The notes under the pieces: model-generated
Told to the model about the DNA's origin: nothing
Seen by the model: the letters and a program-made list of their open reading frames with translations, nothing else
Databases searched by the model: none
Position numbers and translations under genes: made by a program
Shown: positions 25,284 through 34,181 of the stretch, one piece after another
Layout: each line of letters begins with the position of its first letter
Position numbering within the stretch: position 1 is the stretch's first letter
NCBI RefSeq assembly: GCF_004295585.1
Contig: NZ_AP019400.1
Span: forward strand, 310,001-374,000
Length of the DNA: 64,000 nt
Direction: 5' to 3'
Source of the DNA: Cohnella abietis
GTDB lineage: Bacteria; Bacillota; Bacilli; Paenibacillales; Paenibacillaceae

Positions 25284-27059
25284 ATGAACGATACAGGGGT
25301 ATTTTGGAAGCAATCTATTTTCACGAGACTGATTGTAACTTTCTTGGTCAGCATGATACCCATTTTCGTGCTTGGGGTATGGAGTTACAAGTGGAGCAGT
25401 CAGCAATTGTCCGAAGAAATTTTCAATTCGATGAAGCTGCAGGTCTCTTACTATATGGACAACCTTGACCATGATATCCAACGTATTCAAAAGCTGCAGT
25501 TCGATATGACACAGGACGAGGACTTAAACCAAATCGCCAACTCATCGCAGTATTTGGATAATTTCGAGAAAACGAAAGCGATACTTAGAATCCATCAACG
25601 GCTGTCCTCCATTAAGAGTAGTAGCGGTTATATTCAGGATGTGAGAGTGCTTATTCCTTCCTTAAAATGGTCTATTAACGCAGATGGCTATCCTAGGGGT
25701 TTATACAGCGAGCTAATGCTGGAGGAATTCGATGGGTTAAAGGCGCTCAAAAGCGATTCCGCCTCGCAAATCGTTCATTGGCAGGACCGTCTACTGATGC
25801 TGGCTGGTTTCCCGAACTACGCGCAAGGCGGCAAGCCGCCACTGTTCATCATCGAGATCGAGCTGTCCAAGACGGCTCTGGAATCGGCACAATTGCAATT
25901 GGAAGGCTACAAGGACAGCGGATTTATAATACGAAAGCCTTCGCAGCAGTTCATGATAGAAAACGTAAACGACGTGGACTCGTTAGCTAAGCTTTCCCAA
26001 CGTCTGGATGTTGCCCTGCAAGACAGCAGTAGCGGTTCTATCCCCGTCGATCTGCACGGCAAGCCGTATTTGCTTGTTTACAAGATGTCAGACTTTACCG
26101 GTATTACGCTTTCCTACGTTTTGCCGAAGGAAGGCATTCTGACGTCGTTAAAAAAGCTAGTCACTTGGAACTGGAGTTTCTTCTTGATCGCTATCTTGAT
26201 TACAGCGGCATATTCCTACTCCTTGTACATGTTAATCAAGAAGCCGCTCGTCAAGCTGATCCGATCGTTCAGAATGGTGGAGAGCGGCAATCTTCAGATG
26301 CGAATTGATTATGAAAGCCGTGATGAATTTGGCTATTTGTACAGGCGTTACAACGCCATGGTGGAAAATTTGCAAAATCTGATCGAGCAAGTGTACGAGC
26401 AAAAAATACTGAGTCAGAAAGCCGAGCTGAAGCAGCTTCAAACGCAAATTAATCCACATTTTTTATATAACAGTTACTTCCTGCTGCACCGCATTATTAA
26501 AAAAGAAGATTACGAGAACGCGCTGCGATTTTCGAAGGAAATCGGCCGGTATTTCCAATTCATTACGAGAAACGGCGCAGAGACGGTCACGTTGGATAAG
26601 GAAGTCGAGCATGCCCGGATTTACGCGGAAATTCAGGCGATGCGCTTCGCGGGGAGAATCTCTGTCGATTTCGCTGATTTTCCTACGGATCTCGGACAGC
26701 TGGAGGTGCCGCGACTTATCCTGCAGCCCATCATTGAGAACGCTTTCGAGCACGGATTGGAGAATAAGCAGGATCACGGCTTGCTCTCTGTCCGTTTCGC
26801 TCCGGTTTCGGGGGGGCTCGTCATAACCATCGATGATAACGGGGAAGAGCTGACGGATGCGTATTTGGAGAAGCTGGCCCTGAGCTGGCATAAGGAAAAC
26901 GACTATACGGAAGTAACCGGCCTTGCGAATATCCATCGACGCGTCAAGCTGTTCTGTAAAGAGGGAAGCGGATTGACAGTTGCCAGGTCGGAATCAGGCG
27001 GGTTGCAAGTCCGTCTTGCGATTATAACGGAAGAATCGGGGGAGAATGTCCATGCATAG
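25284..27059 (+). CDS. YesM-type two-component sensor histidine kinase
   Basis: The start ATG 25284 is set by GAGGAGAT; frames extending to 25200 lack a ribosome site. The 591-residue protein has a transmembrane helix near residues 16-36, an extracytoplasmic sensor region of about 250 residues, a second helix near 290-310, a HAMP segment and the His_kinase domain. In that domain NPHFLYN carries the phosphorylated His. A C-terminal ATPase follows, with LQPIIENAFEHG and DDNGEE motifs. It should sense an extracellular carbohydrate or cell-wall signal and phosphorylate the regulator at 27052, whose start overlaps its stop by eight bases. An LplABC importer follows. Confidence 0.95.
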   Translation: MNDTGVFWKQSIFTRLIVTFLVSMIPIFVLGVWSYKWSSQQLSEEIFNSMKLQVSYYMDNLDHDIQRIQKLQFDMTQDEDLNQIANSSQYLDNFEKTKAILRIHQRLSSIKSSSGYIQDVRVLIPSLKWSINADGYPRGLYSELMLEEFDGLKALKSDSASQIVHWQDRLLMLAGFPNYAQGGKPPLFIIEIELSKTALESAQLQLEGYKDSGFIIRKPSQQFMIENVNDVDSLAKLSQRLDVALQDSSSGSIPVDLHGKPYLLVYKMSDFTGITLSYVLPKEGILTSLKKLVTWNWSFFLIAILITAAYSYSLYMLIKKPLVKLIRSFRMVESGNLQMRIDYESRDEFGYLYRRYNAMVENLQNLIEQVYEQKILSQKAELKQLQTQINPHFLYNSYFLLHRIIKKEDYENALRFSKEIGRYFQFITRNGAETVTLDKEVEHARIYAEIQAMRFAGRISVDFADFPTDLGQLEVPRLILQPIIENAFEHGLENKQDHGLLSVRFAPVSGGLVITIDDNGEELTDAYLEKLALSWHKENDYTEVTGLANIHRRVKLFCKEGSGLTVARSESGGLQVRLAIITEESGENVHA

Positions 27060-28734
27060 ATTAATGATCGTGGATGACGAGAGGCATATTGTGGATTGGC
27101 TTTACGAGCTATTTATGGATAATTCGGATATGGATTTAGACATTGTCAAGGCTTACTCGGGCAAAGAAGCTTTACAAAGGCTGGAGGGTGCCAAGATCGA
27201 CATAGTGCTCTCGGACATTCGCATGCCTGGGATGAGCGGGCTTGAGTTAATGGAAAAAATAAAAGAAAGCTGGCCGGGATGCAAAATCGTTTTCCTGACG
27301 GGCTACAACGATTTCGAATATATCTACAGTGCGGTGAAGCAAAACGGCGTAAGCTACCTGTTGAAAACGGAAGACGACGATGAGATCGTCGAAGCCGTTA
27401 AGCAAGCGATCTCCGCACTCGAGCAGGAGCTAGGCAACCGGCAATTGCGAAGCCGCGTGCTGGAAAGAGAAGAGCTTGTGGCCCACCTGATGCGTAAGGA
27501 ATTGCTGCTAGACGTCATTGGCGGCAAGGTACGTTTGGCGGACGCGGATCGGGGCTGGCTGGACAAGCTGGCTATCCCTTTTGACGAGAATCGGCCGGTA
27601 ATGCTGTTGTTCGGTCGGGTACACGGTGGTATGGTCAGCCAGGATTACTCGGAGAGATTCTTGAGTTTGAGGGGGCTTTCATCCTTAACCGGACAGTATT
27701 TATCGCCGTTCGCATCCCATGCGCTGATCGACATCGAGAAATACGATCTTTTATGGCTCATACAGCCCGTGAAACGAACTGATGGCGACGCTAATGCCGC
27801 ATCCGAGAGCGATGATCAGCTCTGGCGGAGAACAGTGCTATTCGTCAAAGGTAATCTTGAGACGTTGCAAGCCGCGAGCGAAGAAGCGTTGGAGACGAAG
27901 ATATCGTTCCTGTTGTATGATCAGCGCGTTCCTTGGTCGTCGGTACAAGAAAGCTGGGATTTATTGAAATCGATGGCCGACATCCGTATTCATTCACCGA
28001 GGGGCATGCCCATCGTTTGTTCAATAGACGCCGAAGAGGCGTCCGCGTTCGATGCAGCCAATAAGGCTGCCCTGGACGGAAGCGCCTACGCTAGAAAAAC
28101 GGAAGCGTTACAGGATTGCTTGGAGCAAGGACTTCGCAAGGAATTTTTCGAAAAGCTGGATGAGGTGGATGAGGGCCTGAGCGCCGTCTCCCGCATGCGC
28201 GATCTTTCTGCAGCCCAAGTGTATTGCACGATATCGCTGCTTTTTCTGACCTACATCAACAAAAACCGTCTGGCAGACAAGCTCAACGATCGCATCGCTT
28301 TAGGCAGGCTCATCCCTACGAACGGGTTCGATTCCTGGCGTGAGTCATTCGAATATTTGCGCGAGCTGGGGCACGCGGTTTTCGCTTTGAAGGAAGACGA
28401 GCGGACCAGCAGGGAGGGCGAATTGATCGAGCGGATTATCGCTTTCGTCAGAAGCAACCTGCACGGTGAATTGACGCTTGTTCGCATCTCGGAGAAAGTG
28501 AACTACAATCCTTCCTACGTTTCGAGAATATTTAAGCAGGCAACGGGAACGAATCTATTCGACTTTATTAATAAAGCCCGAATCGGCAAAGCCAAAGAGC
28601 TGCTTGAAGACGGCGCGCGCCCAATTCAGGATATCGCCAGAGCCGCCGGGTTCGATTCTCCTCAGTATTTCGCGACGGCGTTCAAGAAAATGACGGGCAT
28701 GACTCCGAACGAATACCGTAACCAGCTTATCTGA
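27052..28734 (+). CDS. YesN-type response regulator with AraC DNA-binding domain
   Basis: I choose ATG 27052 because GGGGGAGA lies eight bases upstream; ATG 27046 would be only two bases away. The 560-residue protein has a receiver domain with DDE (8-10), phospho-acceptor Asp55 and Lys105. A long middle region follows, then a C-terminal AraC double helix-turn-helix (about 455-556) with YVSRIFKQATGTNLFDFINKARI and GFDSPQYFATAFKKMTGMTPNEYR. It overlaps the kinase gene and should activate the importer operon that begins 135 bases downstream. Confidence 0.95.
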   Translation: MHRLMIVDDERHIVDWLYELFMDNSDMDLDIVKAYSGKEALQRLEGAKIDIVLSDIRMPGMSGLELMEKIKESWPGCKIVFLTGYNDFEYIYSAVKQNGVSYLLKTEDDDEIVEAVKQAISALEQELGNRQLRSRVLEREELVAHLMRKELLLDVIGGKVRLADADRGWLDKLAIPFDENRPVMLLFGRVHGGMVSQDYSERFLSLRGLSSLTGQYLSPFASHALIDIEKYDLLWLIQPVKRTDGDANAASESDDQLWRRTVLFVKGNLETLQAASEEALETKISFLLYDQRVPWSSVQESWDLLKSMADIRIHSPRGMPIVCSIDAEEASAFDAANKAALDGSAYARKTEALQDCLEQGLRKEFFEKLDEVDEGLSAVSRMRDLSAAQVYCTISLLFLTYINKNRLADKLNDRIALGRLIPTNGFDSWRESFEYLRELGHAVFALKEDERTSREGELIERIIAFVRSNLHGELTLVRISEKVNYNPSYVSRIFKQATGTNLFDFINKARIGKAKELLEDGARPIQDIARAAGFDSPQYFATAFKKMTGMTPNEYRNQLI

Positions 28735-28869
28735 ATATCGTCTCAGCTGGTCAATGGATCAAACAAAAGTAAAGAGATTGAACTATAAATAATCGATGGT
28801 GGCGCTTACAATAATTCATAGGGGCCCCTCCCCAAGAAGATTATGACGAACCGTATTCAAGGAGGGTTT

Positions 28870-30582
28870 ATGTTGAGGCAAACAAAGAAAACTCGCACAA
28901 GCGCGATCGTAATTTTTATGCTTGTTCTCGTTCTGGTTGTATCGGCTTGCGGCAAAAAAGAAAATGCAGGCCAGCCAAGCGAAAGCAGTGGTACTCCCGC
29001 TAGTGAAACATCCGCCGCTTCACCATCGGCAAGCGCGGCTAACGAAGAAGGACCATGGTCGAAATACGAGAAGCCGCTCAAAGTGACGACGGCGCTGAAG
29101 ACCAATACGGGCATTACCCAGCTGGACAAAGATACGTACGACGACAACCTCTGGACAAGAGCGATTGAGAGTACTTTTAACATTAAGATGGAAAACCTGT
29201 GGACAGCGGACGCGACGCAGTATACAACCAAACTGAACGTCAGCATCGCGTCTGGCAATCTGCCCGATGTATATACGGTCGACAACGTTCAATTCGCGCA
29301 GGTCACCGCATCCGGTCTCAACATGGACTTGATGGAAGCTTACGAGAAGTTCGCTTCTCCAGAACTCAGAAAGATCATGGAGGCCGACAAAGCTGGTTTT
29401 GAATCCGGCATCATCGACGGAAAGCTGATGGGTATTTCCACCCAGCATTTCGGGATGATTGCCGTTCCGAGCGTCGTTTGGATTCGCGACGATTGGATGA
29501 AAAAGTTCAACCTTGCTCCTCCGAAGACGATGGACGAACTTCTCCACATTGCGGAAGTATTTAAGACGGAAAATCCGGACGGCAACAAAAAGAACGACAC
29601 TTACGGTATTGCTATCAATAAAAACCTTTATGACACCTCCATTTCGGCGACTGGAGTCGCGCTTGCTGATGGCATTTTCAATGCTTATCATGCTTACCCG
29701 GCCGCGTGGATCAAGGATGCTTCTGGCAAAATCGTTTACGGCTCGGTACAGCCGGAGATGAAAGCGGGCTTGGCGGTTCTTCAGGACATGTTCAAAAAAG
29801 GCTTGATCAGCAAGGAGTTCGGCCTGAAGGATACGGCTAAAATTGCCGAAGATCTGACGAACGGCAAAGTCGGCATTGAGATCGGCTCCAACTGGAACGG
29901 CTATTATCCGGGACCGGATATTATCAAGAAAAACGGCAACGGCGCTATTCTGATGCCTTACGCGATTCCTTCAGGGGACGGTCAACCCGTGAAGCAGCCG
30001 GGCAATTGGCCGGTAGGTAGCTACATTGTTGTAAACAAGAAGTTCGCGAATCCAGAAGCCGCGATCAAACTCATCAACCTGTATGTCAAAATTAACCAAA
30101 CAAACGACGCGGACGAGTACATTAACTTCACTGCTGGTGGAAGAATGTGGAACGCTCCAATCGGAGTCAGCGATCCAGATCAGAGCGCGCGGGAATACAC
30201 GCAAATCTCGCAGGCTTTGGAAACGAAGGACACCTCGAAGTTGGCCGGTTCGTCCGTCGGCAAATATAGCGCGGCGCTTAAATGGGTGGAATCGCAAGAT
30301 CCGGATTCCGCAGGCGCTTGGCTGCAAAACTCTTCGGTAGGCTCGTTCTCGGTATTGCAGAAGCTGTTCGATAACGGCAACGTGTTGCCGACGGAATATC
30401 GCGGCGTGGATACGCCTACGATGGCCGAGAAGAAAGCGACATTGGAGAAGCTCGAGAAAGAAGCTATCACCAAGATCATTATGGGCGCTTCATTGGACGA
30501 ATTCGACAAGATGGTTAGCAACTGGAATAAACTCGGCGGCGAAGCCATTACGCAAGAAATGAACGATAAATACAACAAATAA
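28870..30582 (+). CDS. LplA-type extracellular solute-binding lipoprotein
   Basis: ATG 28870 follows the perfect ribosome site AAGGAGGG. The 570-residue product has a lipoprotein signal peptide with lipobox VVSAC (cysteine 27), then a Ser/Ala/Glu-rich linker (about 33-62) typical of surface tethers, and a large two-lobe binding domain (ASGNLPDVYTVDN, NPDGNKKNDTYGI). It probably binds an oligosaccharide; an EF-hand-like DGNKKNDTYG segment could hold calcium, as in other members. It is the first gene of the importer operon under the YesM/YesN-type pair. Confidence 0.95.
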   Translation: MLRQTKKTRTSAIVIFMLVLVLVVSACGKKENAGQPSESSGTPASETSAASPSASAANEEGPWSKYEKPLKVTTALKTNTGITQLDKDTYDDNLWTRAIESTFNIKMENLWTADATQYTTKLNVSIASGNLPDVYTVDNVQFAQVTASGLNMDLMEAYEKFASPELRKIMEADKAGFESGIIDGKLMGISTQHFGMIAVPSVVWIRDDWMKKFNLAPPKTMDELLHIAEVFKTENPDGNKKNDTYGIAINKNLYDTSISATGVALADGIFNAYHAYPAAWIKDASGKIVYGSVQPEMKAGLAVLQDMFKKGLISKEFGLKDTAKIAEDLTNGKVGIEIGSNWNGYYPGPDIIKKNGNGAILMPYAIPSGDGQPVKQPGNWPVGSYIVVNKKFANPEAAIKLINLYVKINQTNDADEYINFTAGGRMWNAPIGVSDPDQSAREYTQISQALETKDTSKLAGSSVGKYSAALKWVESQDPDSAGAWLQNSSVGSFSVLQKLFDNGNVLPTEYRGVDTPTMAEKKATLEKLEKEAITKIIMGASLDEFDKMVSNWNKLGGEAITQEMNDKYNK

Positions 30583-30591
30583 GAAAATAGG

Positions 30592-30638
30592 GCGGACGGG
30601 GAAGTCTTCCGAATTTCCTCGTTCGTCCGTGCTTTTTT
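30592..30638 (+). terminator. Hairpin with T-run between binding-protein and permease genes
   Basis: CGGACG (30593-30598) pairs with CGTCCG (30624-30629), with further imperfect pairing inside, followed by six Ts (30633-30638). It is best read as a leaky terminator that keeps permease expression below that of the binding protein. Confidence 0.6.
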
Positions 30639-30655
30639 AGGAAGGAGACAAGGCG

Positions 30656-31552
30656 TTGCTAAGAATCGGAAGAAGCCGAACCACACCGCTGCACTTGATG
30701 CTGCTTCCCTCGGTGATTGTTGTACTCATTTATAGTTATCTTCCCATGGTCGGACTCTTCATAGCCTTTCAGAAGTTCAATCCGGCACATTTATTTAGTT
30801 CGCCTTGGGTCGGTTTTGACAACTTCAAATACGTCTATTATATGCCCGGCTCGATGCAAATCTTATGGAATACGTTGACGATCGCATTATTCAAGATCGT
30901 AGGCATGATCGTCGTGCCGGTTACTTTCGCCCTGCTATTGAACGAAGTGGGGAAATCGCTATTTAAGAAATCGTTCCAGACACTCATTTATCTCCCCAAT
31001 TTTCTATCTTGGATTATTATGGGGGGCGTGCTAATCGATATTCTATCGCCTTCGGATGGAATCGTTAATCAGGCGCTCGGTTTGGTCGGCATCAAGCCCA
31101 TATACTTTCTAGGCGATCCTTTTTGGTTTCCTATCACGATGATTGTATCCGATATATGGAAAGGATTCGGATTCGGAACGGTCATCTACCTGGCCGCGCT
31201 GACCAGCATTGATCCATCGCTTTACGAATCGGCCCGCGTCGACGGGGCTAACCGATGGAAGCAAACGTTATTCATCACATTACCAGGAATTATGCCTATC
31301 ATCATCCTAATGTCTGTGTTGAGTCTCGGAAACGTACTGAATGCGGGCTTTGACCAAATTTTCAATTTATACAGTGCTTCCGTGTATGAGACGGGCGACA
31401 TCATCGACACGTTCGTGTACCGGCTCGGCATCGAACAGACCCAGTATTCTCCGGCTACGGCAATCGGATTGTTTAAATCAGTTGTCTCATTCACCTTAAT
31501 CTCGATCTCTTACTATTTGGCTTCAAGGTTTGCGGACTATCGCATATTCTAA
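30656..31552 (+). CDS. LplB-type carbohydrate ABC importer permease
   Basis: The TTG start at 30656 is preceded by AAGGAGAC. The 298-residue membrane protein has about six helices, the N-terminal LHLMLLPSVIVVLIYSYLPM block and the EAA loop YESARVDGANRWKQTLFITLPGI. It overlaps no gene; the second permease begins 19 bases after its stop. It pairs with the 31572 product to form the channel for the 28870 binding protein. No ATPase gene is present, so a shared MsmX-like ATPase is likely. Confidence 0.95.
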   Translation: MLRIGRSRTTPLHLMLLPSVIVVLIYSYLPMVGLFIAFQKFNPAHLFSSPWVGFDNFKYVYYMPGSMQILWNTLTIALFKIVGMIVVPVTFALLLNEVGKSLFKKSFQTLIYLPNFLSWIIMGGVLIDILSPSDGIVNQALGLVGIKPIYFLGDPFWFPITMIVSDIWKGFGFGTVIYLAALTSIDPSLYESARVDGANRWKQTLFITLPGIMPIIILMSVLSLGNVLNAGFDQIFNLYSASVYETGDIIDTFVYRLGIEQTQYSPATAIGLFKSVVSFTLISISYYLASRFADYRIF

Positions 31553-31571
31553 TAGAAGGAATGAATTCCCC

Positions 31572-32462
31572 ATGAATCGCTACGACACTTTCGGAAGAAG
31601 ACTGTTTGTTGTAGGCAATTACACTTTTCTGGCGCTTACGGCGATACTCTGCCTACTGCCGTTCATTAATCTTCTGGCAACCTCGTTAAGCGGAAGCACC
31701 GCTGTCGCTGCCGGGGATGTGAAATTTTTGCCTATTGATTTTAATTGGAAATCTTACGAGTTCGTCATGAAGTCCGAACAGTTTGCTCGTGCTCTTTGGG
31801 TATCTGTGGAAAGGGTCGTGCTCGGTGTTGGCGTTAATATGTTCCTTACGATTCTTGCCGCCTATTCCTTGTCCAAAGAGAGAAGAAACTTCAAGTGGCG
31901 CGGCATGTACGCTTGGTTCTTTTTCGTGACGATCTTGTTCAGCGGGGGGTTGATCCCGTGGTATGTGGTCATCAGCAAAACCGGCTTGATCGATTCCATC
32001 TGGGCATTGATTTTGCCCGGTGCCCTGCCTGTGTTTAACGTCATCGTCCTGCTGAACTTTTTTCGAGGTTTGCCTAAAGAGCTGGAGGAAGCGGCTTTTA
32101 TGGATGGTGCATCTCATTGGACGGTGCTTTGGCGAATTTTCACACCTCTATCGAAGCCGGCATTGGCCACGTTAGCCTTGTTCTGTATCGTCAACCATTG
32201 GAATTCCTGGTTTGAAGGCCTTATCTTAATGAACCGTACGGAACATTATCCGCTTCAAAGCTACTTGCAGACGATCATCATCAATCCTGAAAATTTTATC
32301 AGCATGGCCAGAGGAGAATACTCTGATTTGCTCAATTTCGTAAACGCCAGAACGTCCCGCGCAGCTCAGCTTTTCGTGGGCACACTGCCGATCCTTCTCG
32401 TGTATCCGTTCCTGCAAAAATACTTCACTTCGGGGCTTGTGCTTGGAAGTGTCAAGGGTTGA
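31572..32462 (+). CDS. LplC/YtcP-type carbohydrate ABC importer permease
   Basis: ATG 31572 follows AGAAGGAA; an in-frame ATG at 31530 lies inside the previous gene and has no ribosome site. The 296-residue protein shows six hydrophobic segments, the EAA loop EEAAFMDGASHWTVLWRIFTPLS and the subfamily's C-terminal ending GLVLGSVKG. It is the last gene of the importer operon, closed by the terminator at 32496-32521. Confidence 0.95.
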   Translation: MNRYDTFGRRLFVVGNYTFLALTAILCLLPFINLLATSLSGSTAVAAGDVKFLPIDFNWKSYEFVMKSEQFARALWVSVERVVLGVGVNMFLTILAAYSLSKERRNFKWRGMYAWFFFVTILFSGGLIPWYVVISKTGLIDSIWALILPGALPVFNVIVLLNFFRGLPKELEEAAFMDGASHWTVLWRIFTPLSKPALATLALFCIVNHWNSWFEGLILMNRTEHYPLQSYLQTIIINPENFISMARGEYSDLLNFVNARTSRAAQLFVGTLPILLVYPFLQKYFTSGLVLGSVKG

Positions 32463-32495
32463 CCCGTGTAGGTCACGATAATATGTGTAACTATA

Positions 32496-32521
32496 AAAGG
32501 CGTGCCTCTGGGCATGCCTTT
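32496..32521 (+). terminator. Rho-independent terminator of the importer operon
   Basis: AAAGGCGTGCC (32496-32506) pairs with GGCATGCCTTT (32511-32521) with one G-U pair and a four-base loop; the T-rich right arm acts as the tail. It lies 33 bases after the permease stop. Confidence 0.8.
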
Positions 32522-32645
32522 TGTTCACTTTTCAGAAAGTATAAAATCACTACCCTATTTCAATACGCACTGGTTGCTAGGAGACAAATAAAGTACCCCA
32601 AAGTGCCAAAGTGCCCCGCACTCTTGTGACAAGAGGCTTGAGTAG

Positions 32646-32713
32646 AATGTTTTTCATCGTTAATAGCCAGTAGGGGCGCTTCCAAAGACGCATTAACGAT
32701 GTTTATGATCGTA
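32646..32713. repeat. 68-bp hairpin repeat, copy 1
   Basis: This 68-base unit, AATGTTTTTCATCG...GATCGTA, recurs 115 bases downstream with about four substitutions. It contains the inverted repeat CATCGTTAAT / ATTAACGATG, a 10-bp stem. The 515-base gap 32463-32977 otherwise holds only the terminator, the second copy and the leader hairpin. Confidence 0.75.
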
Positions 32714-32760
32714 CTTTCTACACAATAGTCCTCTGCGCCTGACCATTTTCGTCGAAGTAT

Positions 32761-32828
32761 AATGTTTTTCATCGTTAATAGCTAGTGGGGACGCCTCCAA
32801 AGACGCATTAACGATGTTTATGATCGTA
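32761..32828. repeat. 68-bp hairpin repeat, copy 2
   Basis: This is the second copy of the unit at 32646-32713, with the same 10-bp arms CATCGTTAAT and ATTAACGATG unchanged; the substitutions fall between the arms (for example GCCAGTAGGGG versus GCTAGTGGGGA). Preservation of the arms suggests that the fold matters. Confidence 0.75.
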
Positions 32829-32908
32829 TTTCTCTAATTTTATGTAGCTATAGTGCTGCTCGGGGAAAAGACACTGAGAACGGACAGATTACTTATAAAG
32901 AATAAATA

Positions 32909-32971
32909 CTACCTCCATATTGGATTATTTAGGTAAAATTGAGAGGGCGTATTAACCAATAATGGAGGTAG
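32909..32971 (+). promoter_or_regulatory. Leader hairpin burying the ribosome site of the acetyltransferase gene
   Basis: CTACCTCCATATTGG (32909-32923) pairs with CCAATAATGGAGGTAG (32956-32971), a 15-bp stem with one bulged A and a loop of about 32 bases. The right arm contains the GGAGG ribosome site (32964-32968) that serves ATG 32978. When folded it should block translation, as in attenuator leaders of resistance genes. The opening signal is unknown. Confidence 0.65.
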
Positions 32972-32977
32972 GATTAT

Positions 32978-33556
32978 ATGAGACAAATAGATTATAGTAA
33001 TTATTTTTGGCAGGATGAAGTAATAAGGTTACGCGCAATACAACCGGAAGATTGGGAAGGGCATTATATTAATAGGTTTGATACTCCTGCACGGCGTCTT
33101 CTTGAATGTGCAGTTGAACTACCACCTACAATTACAGAGGCAAAAGCGTTCGCAGAAAGCTTCACCGATTTCTCTTCGAATCGTCTTATGTTTACAATTG
33201 AAAACATAAATGGTGAAAATGTTGGCGGAATTAACCTAAATAGTATCGACGAAAGAAACGGCACTTTCAGTATTGGTATTCAAATCGACAGAGACCACAG
33301 AGGCAAGGGATATGGTACAAGAGCTGTGCACATACTTTTGAAGTATGCTTTTTTTGAGCGTAGACTTAATAAGTTTAATGATTACGTGCTTGAAGGAAAC
33401 GAAGCCTCTGCTGCGATGTTGAGAAAAGTCGGTTGTATTCAAGAGGGAGTTCGTCGCCAAGTTTTCTACACGAATGGTCAGTATTTAAACTCCATATTAT
33501 TCGGCTTAACCAAGGACGAATATGTGCAGCTTTTTAATGCGAACTCCAAGAAATAA
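32978..33556 (+). CDS. GNAT-family N-acetyltransferase (RimJ/RimL-like)
   Basis: The 192-residue protein has the GNAT fold: N-terminal RLRAIQPEDWEGHYINRFD, a central strand GTFSIGIQIDRDHRGKGYGTRAV carrying the acetyl-CoA pyrophosphate loop (Q/R-x-x-G-x-G/A as RGKGYG), and the ending NEASAAMLRKVGCIQEGVRRQVFYTNG typical of RimJ/RimL and aminoglycoside- or peptide-acetylating relatives. It transfers acetyl from acetyl-CoA to an amine; the acceptor is unknown. Its ribosome site is inside the hairpin at 32909-32971, suggesting induction at the translation level. A family A hairpin follows the gene. Confidence 0.85.
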   Translation: MRQIDYSNYFWQDEVIRLRAIQPEDWEGHYINRFDTPARRLLECAVELPPTITEAKAFAESFTDFSSNRLMFTIENINGENVGGINLNSIDERNGTFSIGIQIDRDHRGKGYGTRAVHILLKYAFFERRLNKFNDYVLEGNEASAAMLRKVGCIQEGVRRQVFYTNGQYLNSILFGLTKDEYVQLFNANSKK

Positions 33557-33597
33557 GAGAGTGATTCAGCGAATAATAAGTTGATGAAGAGGAACTG

Positions 33598-33647
33598 AAA
33601 TACATCGCCACGAGGACTGTGCGCCTGGTGATGTGTTTTTTGTTGTG
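33598..33647 (+). repeat. Dispersed hairpin repeat, family A, copy 4
   Basis: Arms AAATACATCGCCA (33598-33610) and TGGTGATGTGTTT (33626-33638) pair with two G-U pairs, followed by TTT and GTTGTGG, matching the family A tail. It lies 42 bases after the acetyltransferase gene. Confidence 0.6.
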
Positions 33648-33669
33648 GAAAAAGGAGGATATAAATGCA

Positions 33670-33735
33670 ATGTCGAATTATGTAGATAGAACAAGACGAT
33701 TTGATGGTATAGGTGAAATTGATGAACAATTATAA
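33670..33735 (+). CDS. Possible 21-residue leader ORF with a strong ribosome site
   Basis: AAAGGAGGATATAA precedes ATG 33665 (six codons to TAG) and ATG 33670, the start of a 21-residue frame (MSNYVDRTRRFDGIGEIDEQL) ending at 33735, inside the next gene. The next gene has a weaker site (AGGTGA), so translating this leader could couple to it. It may be a small protein or a leader peptide. Confidence 0.35.
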   Translation: MSNYVDRTRRFDGIGEIDEQL

Positions 33736-34168
33736 ACCGTTATTAACCGAGAATTCGAAAAAAACGACAACTTATCGAATTGCGAACCTTTTTTACGTTG
33801 CTCTGTTTGGCGGGGTAACTGCTCTAACGTTCATAGGGCTTAAAAACGCGCAAATGCTGCGCCTTCGCAAATCAGTATTTTGGACGTTGTTGATGTTATC
33901 TATCGTCAGCTTAGTGGGGAAAATTGTCCTCATATGGGTGGCTATTCATAATTTTGAGCTTCCAGCCGAGCGGTTTGGCTTTAGTATATTCAAAATACCG
34001 GACCTTTTGTTGTTTGCGGTGTATTATCACGCATTAAAAGTCCCCTACCGTCTCCATATGGTTTACCATAGCGAATATTATAATATGTCTTATCGAGGCT
34101 TGTCTATTTACGCAAGTCTTATTAGCTTGATCATCGATATTATTATCTGTGTTGCTCTATTCTCCTAG
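33722..34168 (+). CDS. Hypothetical four-helix membrane protein of the TPR/AAA operon
   Basis: ATG 33722 has AGGTGA five bases upstream; a GTG at 33713 is also possible. The 148-residue protein has four hydrophobic segments (around residues 20-40, 53-75, 88-105 and 120-146) and a conserved-looking FGFSIFKIPDLLLFAVYYHAL loop. I do not recognise the family. The next gene starts 13 bases after its stop, then the AAA ATPase after another seven, so the three are very likely one operon. It may be the membrane platform for the TPR/AAA partners. Confidence 0.7.
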   Translation: MNNYKPLLTENSKKTTTYRIANLFYVALFGGVTALTFIGLKNAQMLRLRKSVFWTLLMLSIVSLVGKIVLIWVAIHNFELPAERFGFSIFKIPDLLLFAVYYHALKVPYRLHMVYHSEYYNMSYRGLSIYASLISLIIDIIICVALFS

Positions 34169-34181
34169 TAGGAGGTTTCAA

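Noticed and set aside
28778..28812. TTGAAC ... TACAAT as promoter of the second importer operon
   Set aside because: The spacer is 23 bases, too long for a sigma-A promoter.
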